Below are positions 1 to 12,246 of a DNA stretch of 64,000 bases, piece after piece. The translations under genes were made by a program, and so were the position numbers. Within the stretch, counting starts at the first letter, position 1; each line of letters opens with the position of its first letter. This DNA is from Bimastos eiseni (lineage: Eukaryota > Annelida > Clitellata > Crassiclitellata > Lumbricidae), in NCBI GenBank assembly GCA_959347315.1, contig OY365809.1:46110868-46174867 (forward strand), given 5' to 3'. The notes below the pieces were generated by a model. It was not told where the DNA came from. It worked only from the letters and a program-made list of their open reading frames with translations, and made no database searches.

Positions 1-737
1 TGGTTCCTCTTGCACGTACAGCAGCTATGTAAAACCGTGTACTCGTTGTGGTGGGACATAGGGTTTGGAACGGCCCTTCTCTGGAGTTATTACGCCTGTT
101 CCATAAATCGTATAGTGGCAAAATATTAGCCTATTATCTAATGGACATTGTTTCCTCAATTTTTCCTTCGATTTTTCTCTCTCTAGAATGGCTCTGTGGC
201 GAATGTCCACAGCAAACTCGGTGTTGTTACTTTAGAACTTATTAGACGGCAGTTTTTTTGATGTAAACTTAGCAGAATGTAATCAATTGTAAATTTTTAC
301 GTGTATCGCCGTTCGTGTAAATAGGCGAATATTCAGTGACACTGCGGTAATTTCAGGCTACATAACTGTGGCAGTTGTCTATTGTGAAGATGTAAGTGGG
401 TAAAGTACACCAGCTGTAATAATGGTAATGTAAGACTGGATCAATGTAGAGGGCAAGCCATACCTGCAACCGTGTAAAGATGGCAACTATAGAGACCGTG
501 TGAATAAAAGAATGTCGCTAGTTCTCGTAGTCACCCATTAACTCAAGCACGCATACGTACTTGCTGTACATTTGGGCTGCCTAGTGATTGTGATAAATAT
601 TGTTGAAGTTAACATGTATGTAGCCTGATCGTGACAAATGCTTCCAGTGCATGGTCTCAGACTGTCTTGCTGTGTGGTCATTGAGATCTGACAGCAAGAC
701 TAGTCTGGCCCTTACATTGGTTAGTAACGAGATCGAG

Positions 738-868
738 GATACGCTGACACAAACACCTACACAAACATACACACACCTACACACACATACACAAACATAC
801 ACACACATACACAAACATACACACACCTACACACACATACACAAACATACACACACCTACACACACAT
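738..868. repeat. CA-rich minisatellite
   Basis: Imperfect array of ACACACMTACAC and ACAAACATAC units, pure A/C/T on the plus strand. It explains the Thr/His-rich and Cys/Val-rich open frames on both strands, which are not genes. Confidence 0.9.
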
Positions 869-1568
869 GCAAAGCATTGCACATATCAATGCACACATTA
901 ACAACATGCTTTTTGGGCTCACGTGACTATTCATGACATGATGGAAATTCCCAGATTATATAAGCACTTAGTATTGAACGGTTGAGAATAGATTTAATCT
1001 CCGAAAGTTTGAAATTGCAAATTGTCAAAGGCTTTGAATGTTCAAATAATTTTTTTCAAATTTTCCTTAGCAAAAATCAGAGCCACTATGGTCTCTAAAA
1101 CAAGCCATTCACAGGTGGCTTCTACCGTTCTACGTGGAATGTGATTTCGTCATTATTACAGCTTATATGGCTTTAGTTTTGCACTGGACATGTCGAACTT
1201 GAACATACTGTGATCGTCTTAAGTCTATCTAATTACTGACTCTGTAATAAATTTGCTTCTTTCAGCATAAAACATTTTGCAATTACTTTTGACGAGGCTT
1301 GAAGGGACTTACTGTTAGATCTACAATCTTTGTAGGCCTATATTTAAAAACATATATTTACAATTTACAAAAACCAGTAAAATATAGTTAGACATATTAT
1401 TTTGTTAGCTTAGGTAACCAAAAAACCCTTGCAAGGAGAAATGAAAGCTTTAGAATGCACTTTAAGCCCTTCAGCTGACTAGCCACGGTTCATTATTTGG
1501 TTGTGTGACATGCATCACCAGAAGAGAAATAGACAGTACGCCTGAAAAGAGATGAAGTACGTCAGGAG

Positions 1569-1860
1569 CAGAGGTGAAACAAGGTTTTGAGAAGTGGGGG
1601 GCCTAATTTCAAAAATATTGTGCTAAGTGCAAAAAATTTTTTGGCCCTCCCACTTTTTGAATTTTGCTCGCCAGAAATTTTAAAAATGGGGGGCACAAAT
1701 TATTTTACAAAAGTAATCTTAAAAAGCCATTTGAGAAACATAAAAAAGAACCGATTTGGGGGATACATAGGGGCACTGAGCACTAAAACTGGGGGCTTTG
1801 CCCCCCCCCCCCAATTTTGAAACTGGGGGGGCCGGTCACCCCCGGAGCCCCCGCTTGCTA
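1569..1860. mobile_element. Possible MITE-like element with G-rich interior
   Basis: The segment starts CAGAGGTGAAACAAGG and ends in a C-rich stretch reading CCCCCGCTTGCTA. It is flanked by GTCAGGAG on the left and CACAGGAG on the right (6 of 8 matching). The interior has long G and C runs (GGGGGG, then CCCCCCCCCCCCCC). The termini are only weakly inverted copies, so the hAT-type MITE reading is tentative. Confidence 0.35.
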
Positions 1861-3539
1861 CACAGGAGTAGATAGTAATATATGGCAGTGAAACAATTGG
1901 AGATGAATATAAAAACTACATTTGAAGGGTTTTCACAATGGGCGTAAAACAGTTTTCACTTTTGCTTTCACTGAGGCAAAGTTAGAGACCACACCTGCCA
2001 ACAAAATCTTCAAATACTAATAAAAGTTATACTGTAGGAAACAAATCGAAAAGTGAAGAAACATGAATAGGTTCCACAAAATTTAACTTTCAACCCAAGT
2101 AGTAACTTGTGATCATCCGTTAATACTGAGGCTCAGAATCATACAGCGTACTTGTCAGCATCAATTAACAAAGTAAAGATAATTATGAATTGTTTGCACA
2201 CTGATCTTCGTCCATATATCTACAAAAGCAAAACGAAAGAAACTCTTTTCAGTCCTCACAAATAGAAGTAAGATCTGTCGTCAAAGCCATATATTTAAAA
2301 AATTCAGTAATTGTGCCAAGCAGACATCAATGGTTCAATCCATATTAAGGTCTTCCATAACAATATTAAGTTATTAACCAGAAAAATCAATGTATAAACT
2401 GCATTTTAACGTAATTGTAAGTAGTAACGAAATCATACCTATTGACTTCAACAACATCATTAGCATATTATTTGAGGGCAAGAAAAGTGAAACGGATAAA
2501 TATCAAAACTTTAGATGTTAAATGAATGACAAAGAATCACACAATCTATTCTAACATAATTAACAACATGAAAACAACAACAAGAAGATCCTAAGATGTT
2601 CTAGTAAAGAAACCCTAACCGGAAATAGCAACAGATACGAAAGTTTAAAAAACATCCGTAGTTCAGTAAAGGATTAGAAAGAGAAACAATTGATTTATTC
2701 ATTGAGATCGTTTTGTATTAGTAAAATCACATTAAGAAATTCTGACTTATCTCGGAAATTATTTAATAATGAGAACTAATATTAACCGAACCGGATATTG
2801 AACCTGAGTGCACACAAGAACAGATATTTACATAAGTGTAACGAACAGAACAGAAGCACGTAAACACAATCACATAGCATCATAGCGGCAGCTGATTCCG
2901 AAAGTGTTTCAGAGAAAAGAGAACTGGGTCAATGCACGATAATCCTTCAGATAAAACTCCTTAATGAGTAATGACCAACCTACACGATCACAATCACTCC
3001 ACAACACCACTAACAAGTTGGGCGATTAAAAGTCCTTTTAGATGACTAACTAGTAAGTACATGAAAATTCATTTGACTGTAACAAGGGTTACCATGTTTC
3101 TAGTAATGCCAACGTAGCTGCTGTGTTAGCCATCTTAGCCATATGTGACAATGTGTACAAATATGTAGAGCTAGAGTAAAAATGTACAAATGTGTACAAA
3201 ATGTGTACAAATATGTAGAGCTCTTTTATTTTCATCTGACAGGCACATAATCAATCTACTGCACATCATGACATCCTATCAAAAGCAGATTAAATTGTCG
3301 ATGTTAAGATTTGTGAGAAACGTTAAACACATTATTGCGTAAACTTACAGTTCTCTGATCAAACTTTGTACAAAAGCAGATGAGTGGATGACATCCATGA
3401 ACAGAATAAAAACTGATCAAGTAGTAAATAACCAAAATCATTCATGACTTTGGTACTAGAAGACCTTAACACTAGACATATATATTTCATAAATTAAAAC
3501 AATAATACTTTGCTGTGGTATATTTGTAATTTTAAATTG

Positions 3540-3592
3540 TTGCTTATTGCTGATTAGCCAAATAAAGTTTTTGATTGATTGATTGAACATCT
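3540..3592 (+). mobile_element. LINE/SINE-like 3' tail
   Basis: A GATTAGCCAAATAAAG segment is followed by TTTTTGATTGATTGATTGA. A polyadenylation-like hexamer plus a TTGA microsatellite is typical of the 3' end of animal non-LTR elements. A similar tail lies in the opposite orientation near 10578-10610 (CAATCAATCAAAATCTTTTATTTG). No protein-coding part is visible. Confidence 0.5.
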
Positions 3593-4110
3593 AATTAATT
3601 TTATCGATAAAAATCAATAACAATACACATGTTGAGTTTGGGAATGAAAGAAATTCTGTCTAAGCATGATTGGTGTCATAACCATAACCACAATCATTAG
3701 GTAAATTAGGTCTCTCCTAAAAATCCAAGTCATAAAATTGAACTTGACAGTTATATATGCCATGTAACTTACAAAGAAAGCACTTGACAAAGTAAACTTT
3801 AACGACAGAAATGGAACAAGACAAAAATTATATTAAACAAACAGTCACAATAACACAGGAAATTGCATCTGCAATAAGTGGTTAATAAGTGTTCTCACAC
3901 ATGCACGCACACACACTACACCCACAGACATACATACCCAAATCAATACTACACGTATGTACCAGTATATATGTACATATGCCCTGGCACTGTAAACTCT
4001 GAAAGCCAGTAGGTCAGCACAGAGAGCACCTCTGAATAGTTATTCTGTGAGAGGTGCTACATATATCTAGAAATACAATACAAATGAAACGTTGGCATTC
4101 CAGCAAGGCA

Positions 4111-6195
4111 CTATTTGGCTATTTTGAACATTGTGATATTACTGTCCTTTGAGGTGACGCACAGGTATTTCCCATCTTTTGAAAGTGCAACACCATTTGG
4201 CCAACTTGTTTTCACCGCTTCCTGCATCAACCTTCCATCGCTGGAGAACATCAGAATGCGATGGTTTCCACTGTCTGCGACAAAGAGGTTGTTACTGCAA
4301 TCAAAGCAGACACCCAACGGCGAGCTCAGACCGACATCTGATCCAAACTGGGTCAGAGCACGGCCATCGCCATCTATGACCTTGACACAATTATGCTTTC
4401 GATCGGGTAAGATGATTCGATTGTGTCGATCAACAACTAAGAAGTCCGCAAAGCCATTGACATTCCACAGTATTTGGCCCTCTGGTGTCATACGGTTGAC
4501 TGTCGGCTGGTGAATGTCGGAAACGATAAAATCCTGCGAATTTGGAAATATCGCCAGGCCTGATGGATCGATGAATTTGTGCTTAATCCTTATCAAAGTA
4601 GAGTCATGGTCAGCCTTGTCCTTGAAACAGTCAATGATTTTAATCTGATTATCGAAATTATCAGTTACGGCGACTCGAGGATTATTGTCGGACATCTGGA
4701 CGATGCTCCTCGGACAGAAGTTGCGGAGCTTGATTTCACGAAAATTGTTCATTGAGTTGAAATCATTGAAAACAAGAAGAGAACTGTTTGAATTCTGCGC
4801 AACAATGCACCTGCTATTATTCTCGTATGAAGCAAAACAGGTGCCAAAAGGTACGGTATTACTTCCATCTGGTTTATGCTGGAAGCTTGACCAAAGTTTG
4901 CCTAGTCTAATTAGAACATCAACATCTGTCTTTTGCATGGTCAAATTCTCTACTGAACAGTCTTTTACTATGGTTCCATTGCTGCAAACTGTGTCATCCA
5001 TCACAGTCATCTTGGACTTGGACAGAGTTTCAACAACTGGAAGCATTCGAGGTTTCGAATCCTCAGCTACGGTTCCAATACCATCCGGAAAATCTTTGGC
5101 CTGAAAGCAATGTCTGATGGTGAAGGGTCGGACGACCTCTGCAGAGGTCACCATTGTGTTCTGCTGGCAGAGTTGTTGTGTGTAGCGACAGAGGTTGTTG
5201 AAATGAAGAAGAAGGGGAAATTTCTGTCCAGGATGTGAAAAATCATTTATGAGACAGATTAGACGTTGCAATCGCCGTGACGTGTATTTTGCAAAGGTCG
5301 TCTGTTGCTGCATCGTGGTCTCAGCCGCTCTACAGATCTGATCACACGTCTTCTTTAACTCCAATTCGTTGCGTCGAAGACGCTCGATGACATTTGCGAT
5401 ATGAGCGCTTATGTCTTTCATCAGACTCTGCATTTCGCTCAGCTTTGTCTTGTATGCGGTCTTCATCTGCTCCACAGCAACGCTCGCTTTCTTCACTTCG
5501 CTACGTAAGTCCTCCTGGATTTTCCTGATTGCCCTAGTTCGTTTCTCTGTAACTGCATCCATGTTGGATATCCTGTGTGCTTGGTGGGCTTTCTTGCAAC
5601 ACTCTACACAACAGGGCAGATCGCAATCTTCACAGAACGCATCCAACTCAATCGATGAATGCTTTCGCTCCACACATTTCACGTGAATCATCGCTGGAGA
5701 TTCCACCACCAGGTGGCCTTCTGTTTCATGATTTTTCACACACTCCTTGCAAAGCTGTGGCACAACACAGCAACTGATGCAGTGCACTGCTGCCCTCTGA
5801 CGGTGACACTCACCGCACTTACCCCAGTCGCCTTCGATAACCGAACAACTGCCAAACACTTTGCACCGATTGTCCAATGGAACTCCAGAAACTGAGGCCA
5901 CATAACTATTTTGTGAAACACATGAAACACAGCCAGAGCGAGTTGTCTTCTGATAAGATGAATAATTCGAAATGCACTCTTTACAGAAAACCTCCTTACA
6001 ACAACTCAGATAACAAGGCTCGTTGACTGCATTTGCACAAAGTAAACAGCGGATCAGATTCTCACCCGAAAGTTTCTTCAATTTATTCCCAAACAAACTA
6101 GCCATTGCTTCATATACTCGGAATTTTTGAACGCATCTTTCAGCTTTGAAAATAGAACATAAAAGATCTGTCACACTCTTTACAGTTTGTTCCAC
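4111..6195 (-). CDS. TRIM-type protein: RING-like, two B-boxes, coiled coil, NHL repeats
   Basis: Single-exon gene of 694 residues. A cysteine-rich RING-like region lies at about residues 50-92 (C50-x2-C53, C65, C71-x2-C74, C89-x2-C92). A first B-box starts near 127 (CGEC, then CISC). A second B-box spans about 174-207 (C174, H179, C188, C191, C196, C199, H204, H207). A coiled coil follows to about 300. The C-terminal third carries NHL-type beta-propeller repeats, for example NNLFVADSGNHRILMFSSDG. TRIM-NHL proteins are usually E3 ubiquitin ligases or RNA-binding regulators in the cytoplasm. In the RING the usual histidine (CxHxxC) is absent: the segment reads LSCCKEVFCKEC, so ligase activity is uncertain. 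The start is the first Met of the open frame; Met31 (MASLFGNK) is an alternative. No introns are visible, so a retrogene-type copy in an expanded family is possible. Confidence 0.92.
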   Translation of the reverse strand: MEQTVKSVTDLLCSIFKAERCVQKFRVYEAMASLFGNKLKKLSGENLIRCLLCANAVNEPCYLSCCKEVFCKECISNYSSYQKTTRSGCVSCVSQNSYVASVSGVPLDNRCKVFGSCSVIEGDWGKCGECHRQRAAVHCISCCVVPQLCKECVKNHETEGHLVVESPAMIHVKCVERKHSSIELDAFCEDCDLPCCVECCKKAHQAHRISNMDAVTEKRTRAIRKIQEDLRSEVKKASVAVEQMKTAYKTKLSEMQSLMKDISAHIANVIERLRRNELELKKTCDQICRAAETTMQQQTTFAKYTSRRLQRLICLINDFSHPGQKFPLLLHFNNLCRYTQQLCQQNTMVTSAEVVRPFTIRHCFQAKDFPDGIGTVAEDSKPRMLPVVETLSKSKMTVMDDTVCSNGTIVKDCSVENLTMQKTDVDVLIRLGKLWSSFQHKPDGSNTVPFGTCFASYENNSRCIVAQNSNSSLLVFNDFNSMNNFREIKLRNFCPRSIVQMSDNNPRVAVTDNFDNQIKIIDCFKDKADHDSTLIRIKHKFIDPSGLAIFPNSQDFIVSDIHQPTVNRMTPEGQILWNVNGFADFLVVDRHNRIILPDRKHNCVKVIDGDGRALTQFGSDVGLSSPLGVCFDCSNNLFVADSGNHRILMFSSDGRLMQEAVKTSWPNGVALSKDGKYLCVTSKDSNITMFKIAK

Positions 6196-8989
6196 TGATA
6201 CTGGCCACAGTAACTTTCTTGCCTGACACGAAAGTCTGATAGGTCTACTTCCGAAACCTATTCAGTAATCCTGCGTGGACTGAAGATAGTTTCCTGTAAT
6301 CAAAACAAACCCTCCTCTGCTTGCACAATAATAATTCTATCACGCGTCAACGTCAAGCCGCGAAAATGAGATTACAATTAACCGAAAAAAGACACTAATT
6401 ATAAGTTCCCAAATCAATCTTGTTTATAGATAACCAAAAGATGCTAAAAAGTGGCTTGAAGTTGTATTTTAAACTTCGCTTATACGCTAAACAATAAGCC
6501 GCCTATGTCCTATTCTTAGCCTAAAACAACACTCACAGTAATATATATTGGAAAACGACTACCAGTACAGTAAGCAATCAATGTTCGATGAAAGTATTAT
6601 GCAAATGATAAATAAAACGCCTTAAAACGCCTTATCTTAATTAAAACGACAAAAGACAGAATTTTCTGACGTCGTGCAACTGCCTAATCACTAAATAAGT
6701 TAAATCGCCAGCTTTTTAACGAAACCTCTTACTACTTTGAGTGCAATGTGATCTTTAAACCCAGCAACGCATGCGGGTAAAAGAGTATTTATAGGCGATT
6801 CAGCTCAAGAAAAGTAATAGATTAAGTGGTTTCAGTTTCACAAGATCATTAGTGTCGCCCTCCTCCTTTTCCAGTATTGGGACTGATTGCGTCACAGTGA
6901 ATGTTCCCGCGACTTCGCTTTCGTGGGCGCTGTAGAAATTCTGAGATTACGATTACAGTGCAAAGTTTTCAAAGAATGGTGATATCAGAAAACGCGATGT
7001 CATGACAAGAAATTTAAATATTTTCGCTTAAGTTATACCTCAATAGCAATTTCAGATTACTATAATTTTATCGCGACCATTCGCAAAAAGACTAAGTTCC
7101 AAAATTTGTTTGGGCAAGATAAGATATGGCTTTATGTGTAGTAAGTTTACAATATATATAGGCCTACTTCAAGGATTATATAAACACACAACATCGTCTA
7201 TGTAGGGCAGGTTCCAAATACGTCATAAATTCCGGAGTCTCTGTTCGCATGTGTAATCTGTAAATTGATATCTTTCATGTGCATTTTTATTGAGTCAAAG
7301 GTCAGCTATTTTGGCATGTTGCTTTAAAAATCCATTTAAAAAGACCAGGCGAAAATCGTGCACGAAATCGTAAGAAAGCATCGGTGCAAATCTTGCATTC
7401 AACGTGTTCTGCGTGGTGGCTCTCGATCAAGCAAATGTTGCGGCCGATACACACAGACTCGGCCTGCGATAGAAGTCTGTATAGAATGGCCTGATTAATT
7501 GGCCTTATCGGCGTTGACAGGACACATTCGCAGCTGACGGATTACTGGAAAAGGAATTGGGTAATAACCGGTATGGTTGATTAATTGCCTTTGCAGTTTC
7601 GAAACGCGATTTGAGTTTTTATGATCTCATTTTTGCGTTTAAACGTATTGCGATCCGTAACCGCGGCGGCGATGGTGGTTTATGTAGTAGGGGTAACGAT
7701 TGCAGACGAACTTAGACTAAATCATATAAATTTTTTCTGTTGATCAGCGAATTTCGATTGCCTTTTGATGAGGGTTCTCTAGATGGTTTGGGGGTAAACG
7801 AGAGTGACAGAGTTTGCAACAAAATGTTTACTTATTGACATATAGTATACATTTGTAAAGTTGCAAGTGGTGACTATCGTTTATTATTTGCGTTTTGCTG
7901 ATCAGCACTCAGCAGTGACACTAAATGAAAATCTGGATGATTGAAACATGCATGAGAAGGTTTACCTTAGGCAACAAGAAGTGTTGTTGGCTTCAGTGTA
8001 GAGACTAAAAAGAAATATGTTTTTATATTATGAGAGCTAGAGTATGGACCCGCAAATGACAAAGTATCTTTCAAATTGTATCATATGGTTCCAGTATGAC
8101 ATTCATGTATAGTGTGTACTTTAATACTTACCACAGTTCTCAATATGTCAATTTAGACCTAATAACTTTTCTGCAGTTTAAAATCAATTATACACAAAGG
8201 TTAAGTTAATCTACAGAAGTAAAATACCAGATATTTAAAAAAGTAAAACCAATTATACTGTCCTGTGGAGATGCCATGTTCATTAGATTTTGTCTCATAC
8301 TTCAGTTCCAAAATCTCACAATTACTAATTTACAAAACCTCTTTGGTCTCAGCAAAGTCAGAGTAACAAATCTTTGTTATTTGGTTCAATGAAATCAAAG
8401 TTTCTGCATTAGTTTAGAAAGAGCGTAAGTCTTTTTTTGTTTCTTTTCCTCCAACTGAATTAACTCTCTCTGATAAACAGTTTGTGGCTTGAATATAACA
8501 ACTCTTAACAACTATAGTGTAACCTTACTTTTTGTTCTTCAAAAATTTATCCATTTGTATTCCTAATCATCTAAATGTCAGCTTGTGAGCGATATTTCTG
8601 TTACTCACACACTAACTTTGTTTTGAGCTATGTATAGAAATGAACCAAAGAGTAGAAGCGTGAGAATTATGACGAGCTCCATGATTTTGAGCTCTCTTTT
8701 TCCAGATATAATCCATGTAGATTTGTGAGTGGTTCCCTCTGCGCTCTTTGCCTTTGCCATTTTCTACCTGATATTTTGGAAAACATTCTTATCACTTACA
8801 AGTTCCACTTATTTCATCCCTCTGTTTATCCTGTTAACTGTTGATATGATGAACGTTGTAAACCGTGGCTTGCTGAACCCATTTATTTGTTCAGCAGAAG
8901 AACATCATGTTTTTCCTCCAATGTTTCTTTCCATTTGCTGTTTCATTTATCACTCATGACTCTTTGTCTGGTCTGAATTCAGCTGTCCA

Positions 8990-9195
8990 TCCTTCAGGAC
9001 ACCAATCTCCTCTCCTCTTCCTCATCCTTCTTCTACTCTTATTGGCCTTCCTCCTCCTTCTCCTATTCCTCTTTACAGTCTTCCTCTTCCTCCCACTCTT
9101 CTCTACCTCTTCCTTGTCCTCCTTCCCACCCCTCCTCCTACTCCTTCTGCTCCTCTTCCTTCTCCTTCTATTCCACTTTTCCTTCTGCCTCCTCT
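8990..9195. repeat. Long polypyrimidine tract (CTCCTT-rich)
   Basis: About 200 bases that are almost purely C and T on the plus strand, with irregular CTCCTC and TTCCTC units. The purine-rich complement encodes an artefactual Arg/Lys-rich frame. Such homopurine-homopyrimidine tracts can form triplex DNA, but no function is shown here. Confidence 0.85.
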
Positions 9196-9631
9196 TTCTT
9201 GGCTTCAGCTTCAGCAAGTGAGATGTTCTCAATCAATTCGTTCACTAGGATGTTTGCACCATTCACCTGGTATTTGTTTAGGGATTCTTCCTCACTGGCT
9301 AACTGGCTGGCTGGTTGGTTGGCTGGCCAGTCTGTCGTCTTCCTTTTCCAAGGTCAGAATGTTGTGTTCCAGTTTCTCGCTTCCTTCTAATCCTATTCTC
9401 CACGTTCTCCTTAATTGCTTCTGTTCGATTGCTTGCTACGTATCTGTGTTATGAAGTCACATCAATTGTTGTCTGTGAACATTTTCCTAAAGAAAAGTCA
9501 AAGCTTCTTCACATGTTATGGCAGCAGTTCTAATGTGACAATCATGTTATCACATGGTTTTGGATGATGCTCTGATTACTTGCATCTTCTCATTAACTCT
9601 CATGCCTTTGTCATATATATTTGTGTGACAC

Positions 9632-9830
9632 AGTGGCCGATCGGTTACAGCAGTCAGCCCGTAACGTTCAGTGTGCGCTGAGCGAGCGGGTTCGACCCTT
9701 GTCCGGGGAGACCTTGAGAAAGTCTTTGCGCACAATTGCTCTGCAGTACAGCTGCAATTGCGCCGTCGAGGCGTGTGTATGCACTTCTGAGCAAAACATT
9801 TTGGAAAAAGGGTGGTATCAAATTTTGGTA
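9632..9830 (+). mobile_element. tRNA-derived SINE
   Basis: The 5' end looks like a tRNA gene with an internal polymerase III promoter. A box-like sequence TGGCCGATCGG lies at about 9634-9644. A good B box, GGGTTCGACCC, lies at 9688-9698, about 45 bases downstream as in tRNAs. The stem pairing of a real tRNA is not evident, and the sequence continues into an unrelated body ending in an AT-rich tail. That pattern is a SINE rather than a functional tRNA gene. Confidence 0.65.
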
Positions 9831-10577
9831 ATAAATATATATATATATGTATATATCTATGTAGTTATGTATATATATATATAATATACAATTACATGTA
9901 CATATATTATATGATATGATTATATCCGAAATGGTAACTAATCGATTAGCTAAAGCAATCAGGCAAACAGCTAATTCTAATCCTAATTGATTAACTACAA
10001 GATTTAACTTTTTTAATTGGTTGGAAATGTACTGTTATAGAAGGATTTTGCAACTGAACTGGACGAAAGGAGTAACAAATGTTGATGTAAGAAAAAGACT
10101 AAGCATGAAAAAGAATCATATGATGCAAGCCATAATGAAATGAAATTTTTGACTATTTTGACACATTTTTAGAATGGATAACGAGAGAAAATAAAGAGTG
10201 TATTGACTGGAATTATGGAGGGAACAGGAGGAAGGGGGGAGTTCTTGCAGAGAATGGCGGGGTTGACATTGAAGGCCGGGATGGGACTGATATACTTAAC
10301 AGCAACCCAGGACAGAGGAGCATGGAGAACAATGGTCAAATGTGCAGTGGACACCTATGGGCTTTCGGCTTATGGATCATGATGATATTGATGAATTGAT
10401 TGACAATCCAACTGATTATTCCAATCTCTGATATATATATATAATATAAATATTTATGTATATATAATAATATATTATATTTGATTTAATTGAGTAATGC
10501 ATTTATGCAGTTCCCATCTGGACCCCTTCTGGACTGGGATATGAATTATCTACATCATATCATAAATGCTTATATCA

Positions 10578-10612
10578 ATCAACCAATCAATCAAAATCTT
10601 TTATTTGCTTCT
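10578..10612 (-). mobile_element. Inverted LINE/SINE-like tail
   Basis: CAATCAACCAATCAATCAAAATCTTTTATTTG read on the minus strand gives CAAATAAAAG followed by a TTGA microsatellite. This is the same tail type as at 3540-3592, in opposite orientation. Confidence 0.45.
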
Positions 10613-11243
10613 AGTATGTACAGCAGTTTACAAACTTTGTTATATAGAAGTGACAACAAAAAGGAGGCCCAGAAGTGTCAAATAACCCACTTAACTTATA
10701 GTTTAAAGACTTCTGTTATCTTCCCTTTGTGTTTGTAAGTTTTAAAACTGTCGCTTCTCACATGTTTATTGTTTTCATTTGATGGACATTAATTGTATGT
10801 TGCATGTATTTGTGAATGAGTTTTTTTCTTTTCAGTTTCAAAGAAAGTGTTTCCGATTTCATCATTATCAGAGCAAAAATGTCATGATGGAAAGGACCTC
10901 AAAAGAGCAAAAATGTTTCAGGATGACATTTTCACTGATAATATTGCGGTTTCTTTTGTTATAGCCCCAAGAGAAGTTCCAGCTGTTTACTTGCTCACAA
11001 TCTATTCCAACTGCCTTCAGTCAAATCTATGTTTATGCTGACTTGTCTTTCTTAAGTAACATTTAAGTGGAAACAGAAGTTATTTTCAAATGCTCCAGAT
11101 AGAATCTGCCTTAGTTGTTGTCCAAAGAGTCAAAGAAGAGATTTTCAGTTTCTGAAGAGAATTGTAATAATGGCTGGAGATTAAGTCATGAAGTCAGTCG
11201 CAGTTGAACTGTGTATGTGTGTATGTGTGTATTTTTGCAAGAA

Positions 11244-12176
11244 ATGCAAAATATAGGAGGAGACGAGGTCCACAGAATGGAGTCCTTCACAGCTCAATCT
11301 GACAACATTCCAGAGAACAAAGAAATTGGTTGCCTGGCAACTGATGCCACTGTCTGCAAGAAGCAATTGTTAGAAGGAATCATTGTTTCAAATAAAGTCT
11401 GTCTCGTCATTGGAGCAAAGTCGAAATTCTCGGACGAAATCGATGAGAAATCGGACAGGAAGCGCCGTAAAAGCAGCGAGAAAAGAGTTCGCTTCGACGA
11501 AGTCTTGGATTTCTACGAGGAACCAGCGTCTCTTCAATTCGGGTCCATTGATGATGGGAGCGATGCAGGCTTTGGGAGTTTCGCGACAACTCGTCCTCTG
11601 AGGAGCATAGTCTCGAGTCGGTCGAGGAGAGACAACAATGCTGGTGACTGCATCAACGTTGAGGACTTCCAAGAGCGCTACAATCATCTGAACAAGGGAG
11701 CCAGTGTCTTGCAACGGAGACAGATGAAACGCTTGAAGAAGAGGAGTTTTGGGGATTTCATTGGGTCGAAGGATTTCACGGCTCCATTGGCGACAATGGA
11801 AGAGATCGACTGCTTCTCAGATGAAAGTCCAGATGTCCCTTTCAAGCAATTTGTAGAAGGTGGAGGAGAGCAGTCATTGACTGCTCTGCAGGAGGACAGT
11901 GCGATTCTTTGTTATGAAGACAATACAAGCAAGGATGATGACGTGACAGAAGATGATGAGGCTGAATGTCCTACGTACGAAGCTGTTCTTAGAGAAACGA
12001 ATATTGCTCAATGTCTTCTATTAAAGGAAGATTTCATAGAAGACGTGGAACAAATTGTGGAGGACTCTGTTGTAAGCGGTTGTTTGACTGAGGACAGGAT
12101 TCATAGGGAAGTGGTTGACGATGAGTGGAGATTATCTGTTGAAATTCCACAAGAATTGGGTGAGGAGGCATCTTTA

Positions 12177-12246
<70 letters not shown>

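Larger units (their letters stand above)
1..4110. other. Left non-coding region
   Basis: I see no supportable gene. Open frames here are short and lack domains or good splice sites. The region holds an ACACAY-type array near 740-870, a G-run-rich element at about 1569-1860, a short duplication of a TGTACAAATATGTAGAGCT block near 3155-3220, and a LINE/SINE-like tail near 3540-3590. It lies 3' of the minus-strand TRIM gene, so its right end should contain that gene's 3' UTR. Confidence 0.6.
6196..11243. other. Non-coding interval between the TRIM gene and the giant gene
   Basis: The left end should hold the TRIM promoter and 5' UTR, on the minus strand. The rest contains a polypyrimidine tract (about 8990-9195), a SINE (about 9632-9830), AT-rich microsatellites (9830-9905 and 10430-10480) and an inverted LINE-like tail near 10580. 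A 68-codon open stretch after a TTTTCAG at about 10835 (VSKKVFPISSLSEQK...) could be an upstream exon of the next gene. It has no convincing donor, so I leave it uncalled. Confidence 0.55.

Noticed and set aside
9632..9705. A functional tRNA gene
   Set aside because: Internal promoter boxes are present but I could not pair an acceptor stem; the sequence continues as a SINE body.
10769..11041. Open segment VSKKVFPISSLSEQK as an upstream exon of the giant gene
   Set aside because: An acceptor-like TTTTCAG precedes it, but no convincing donor or homology was found.
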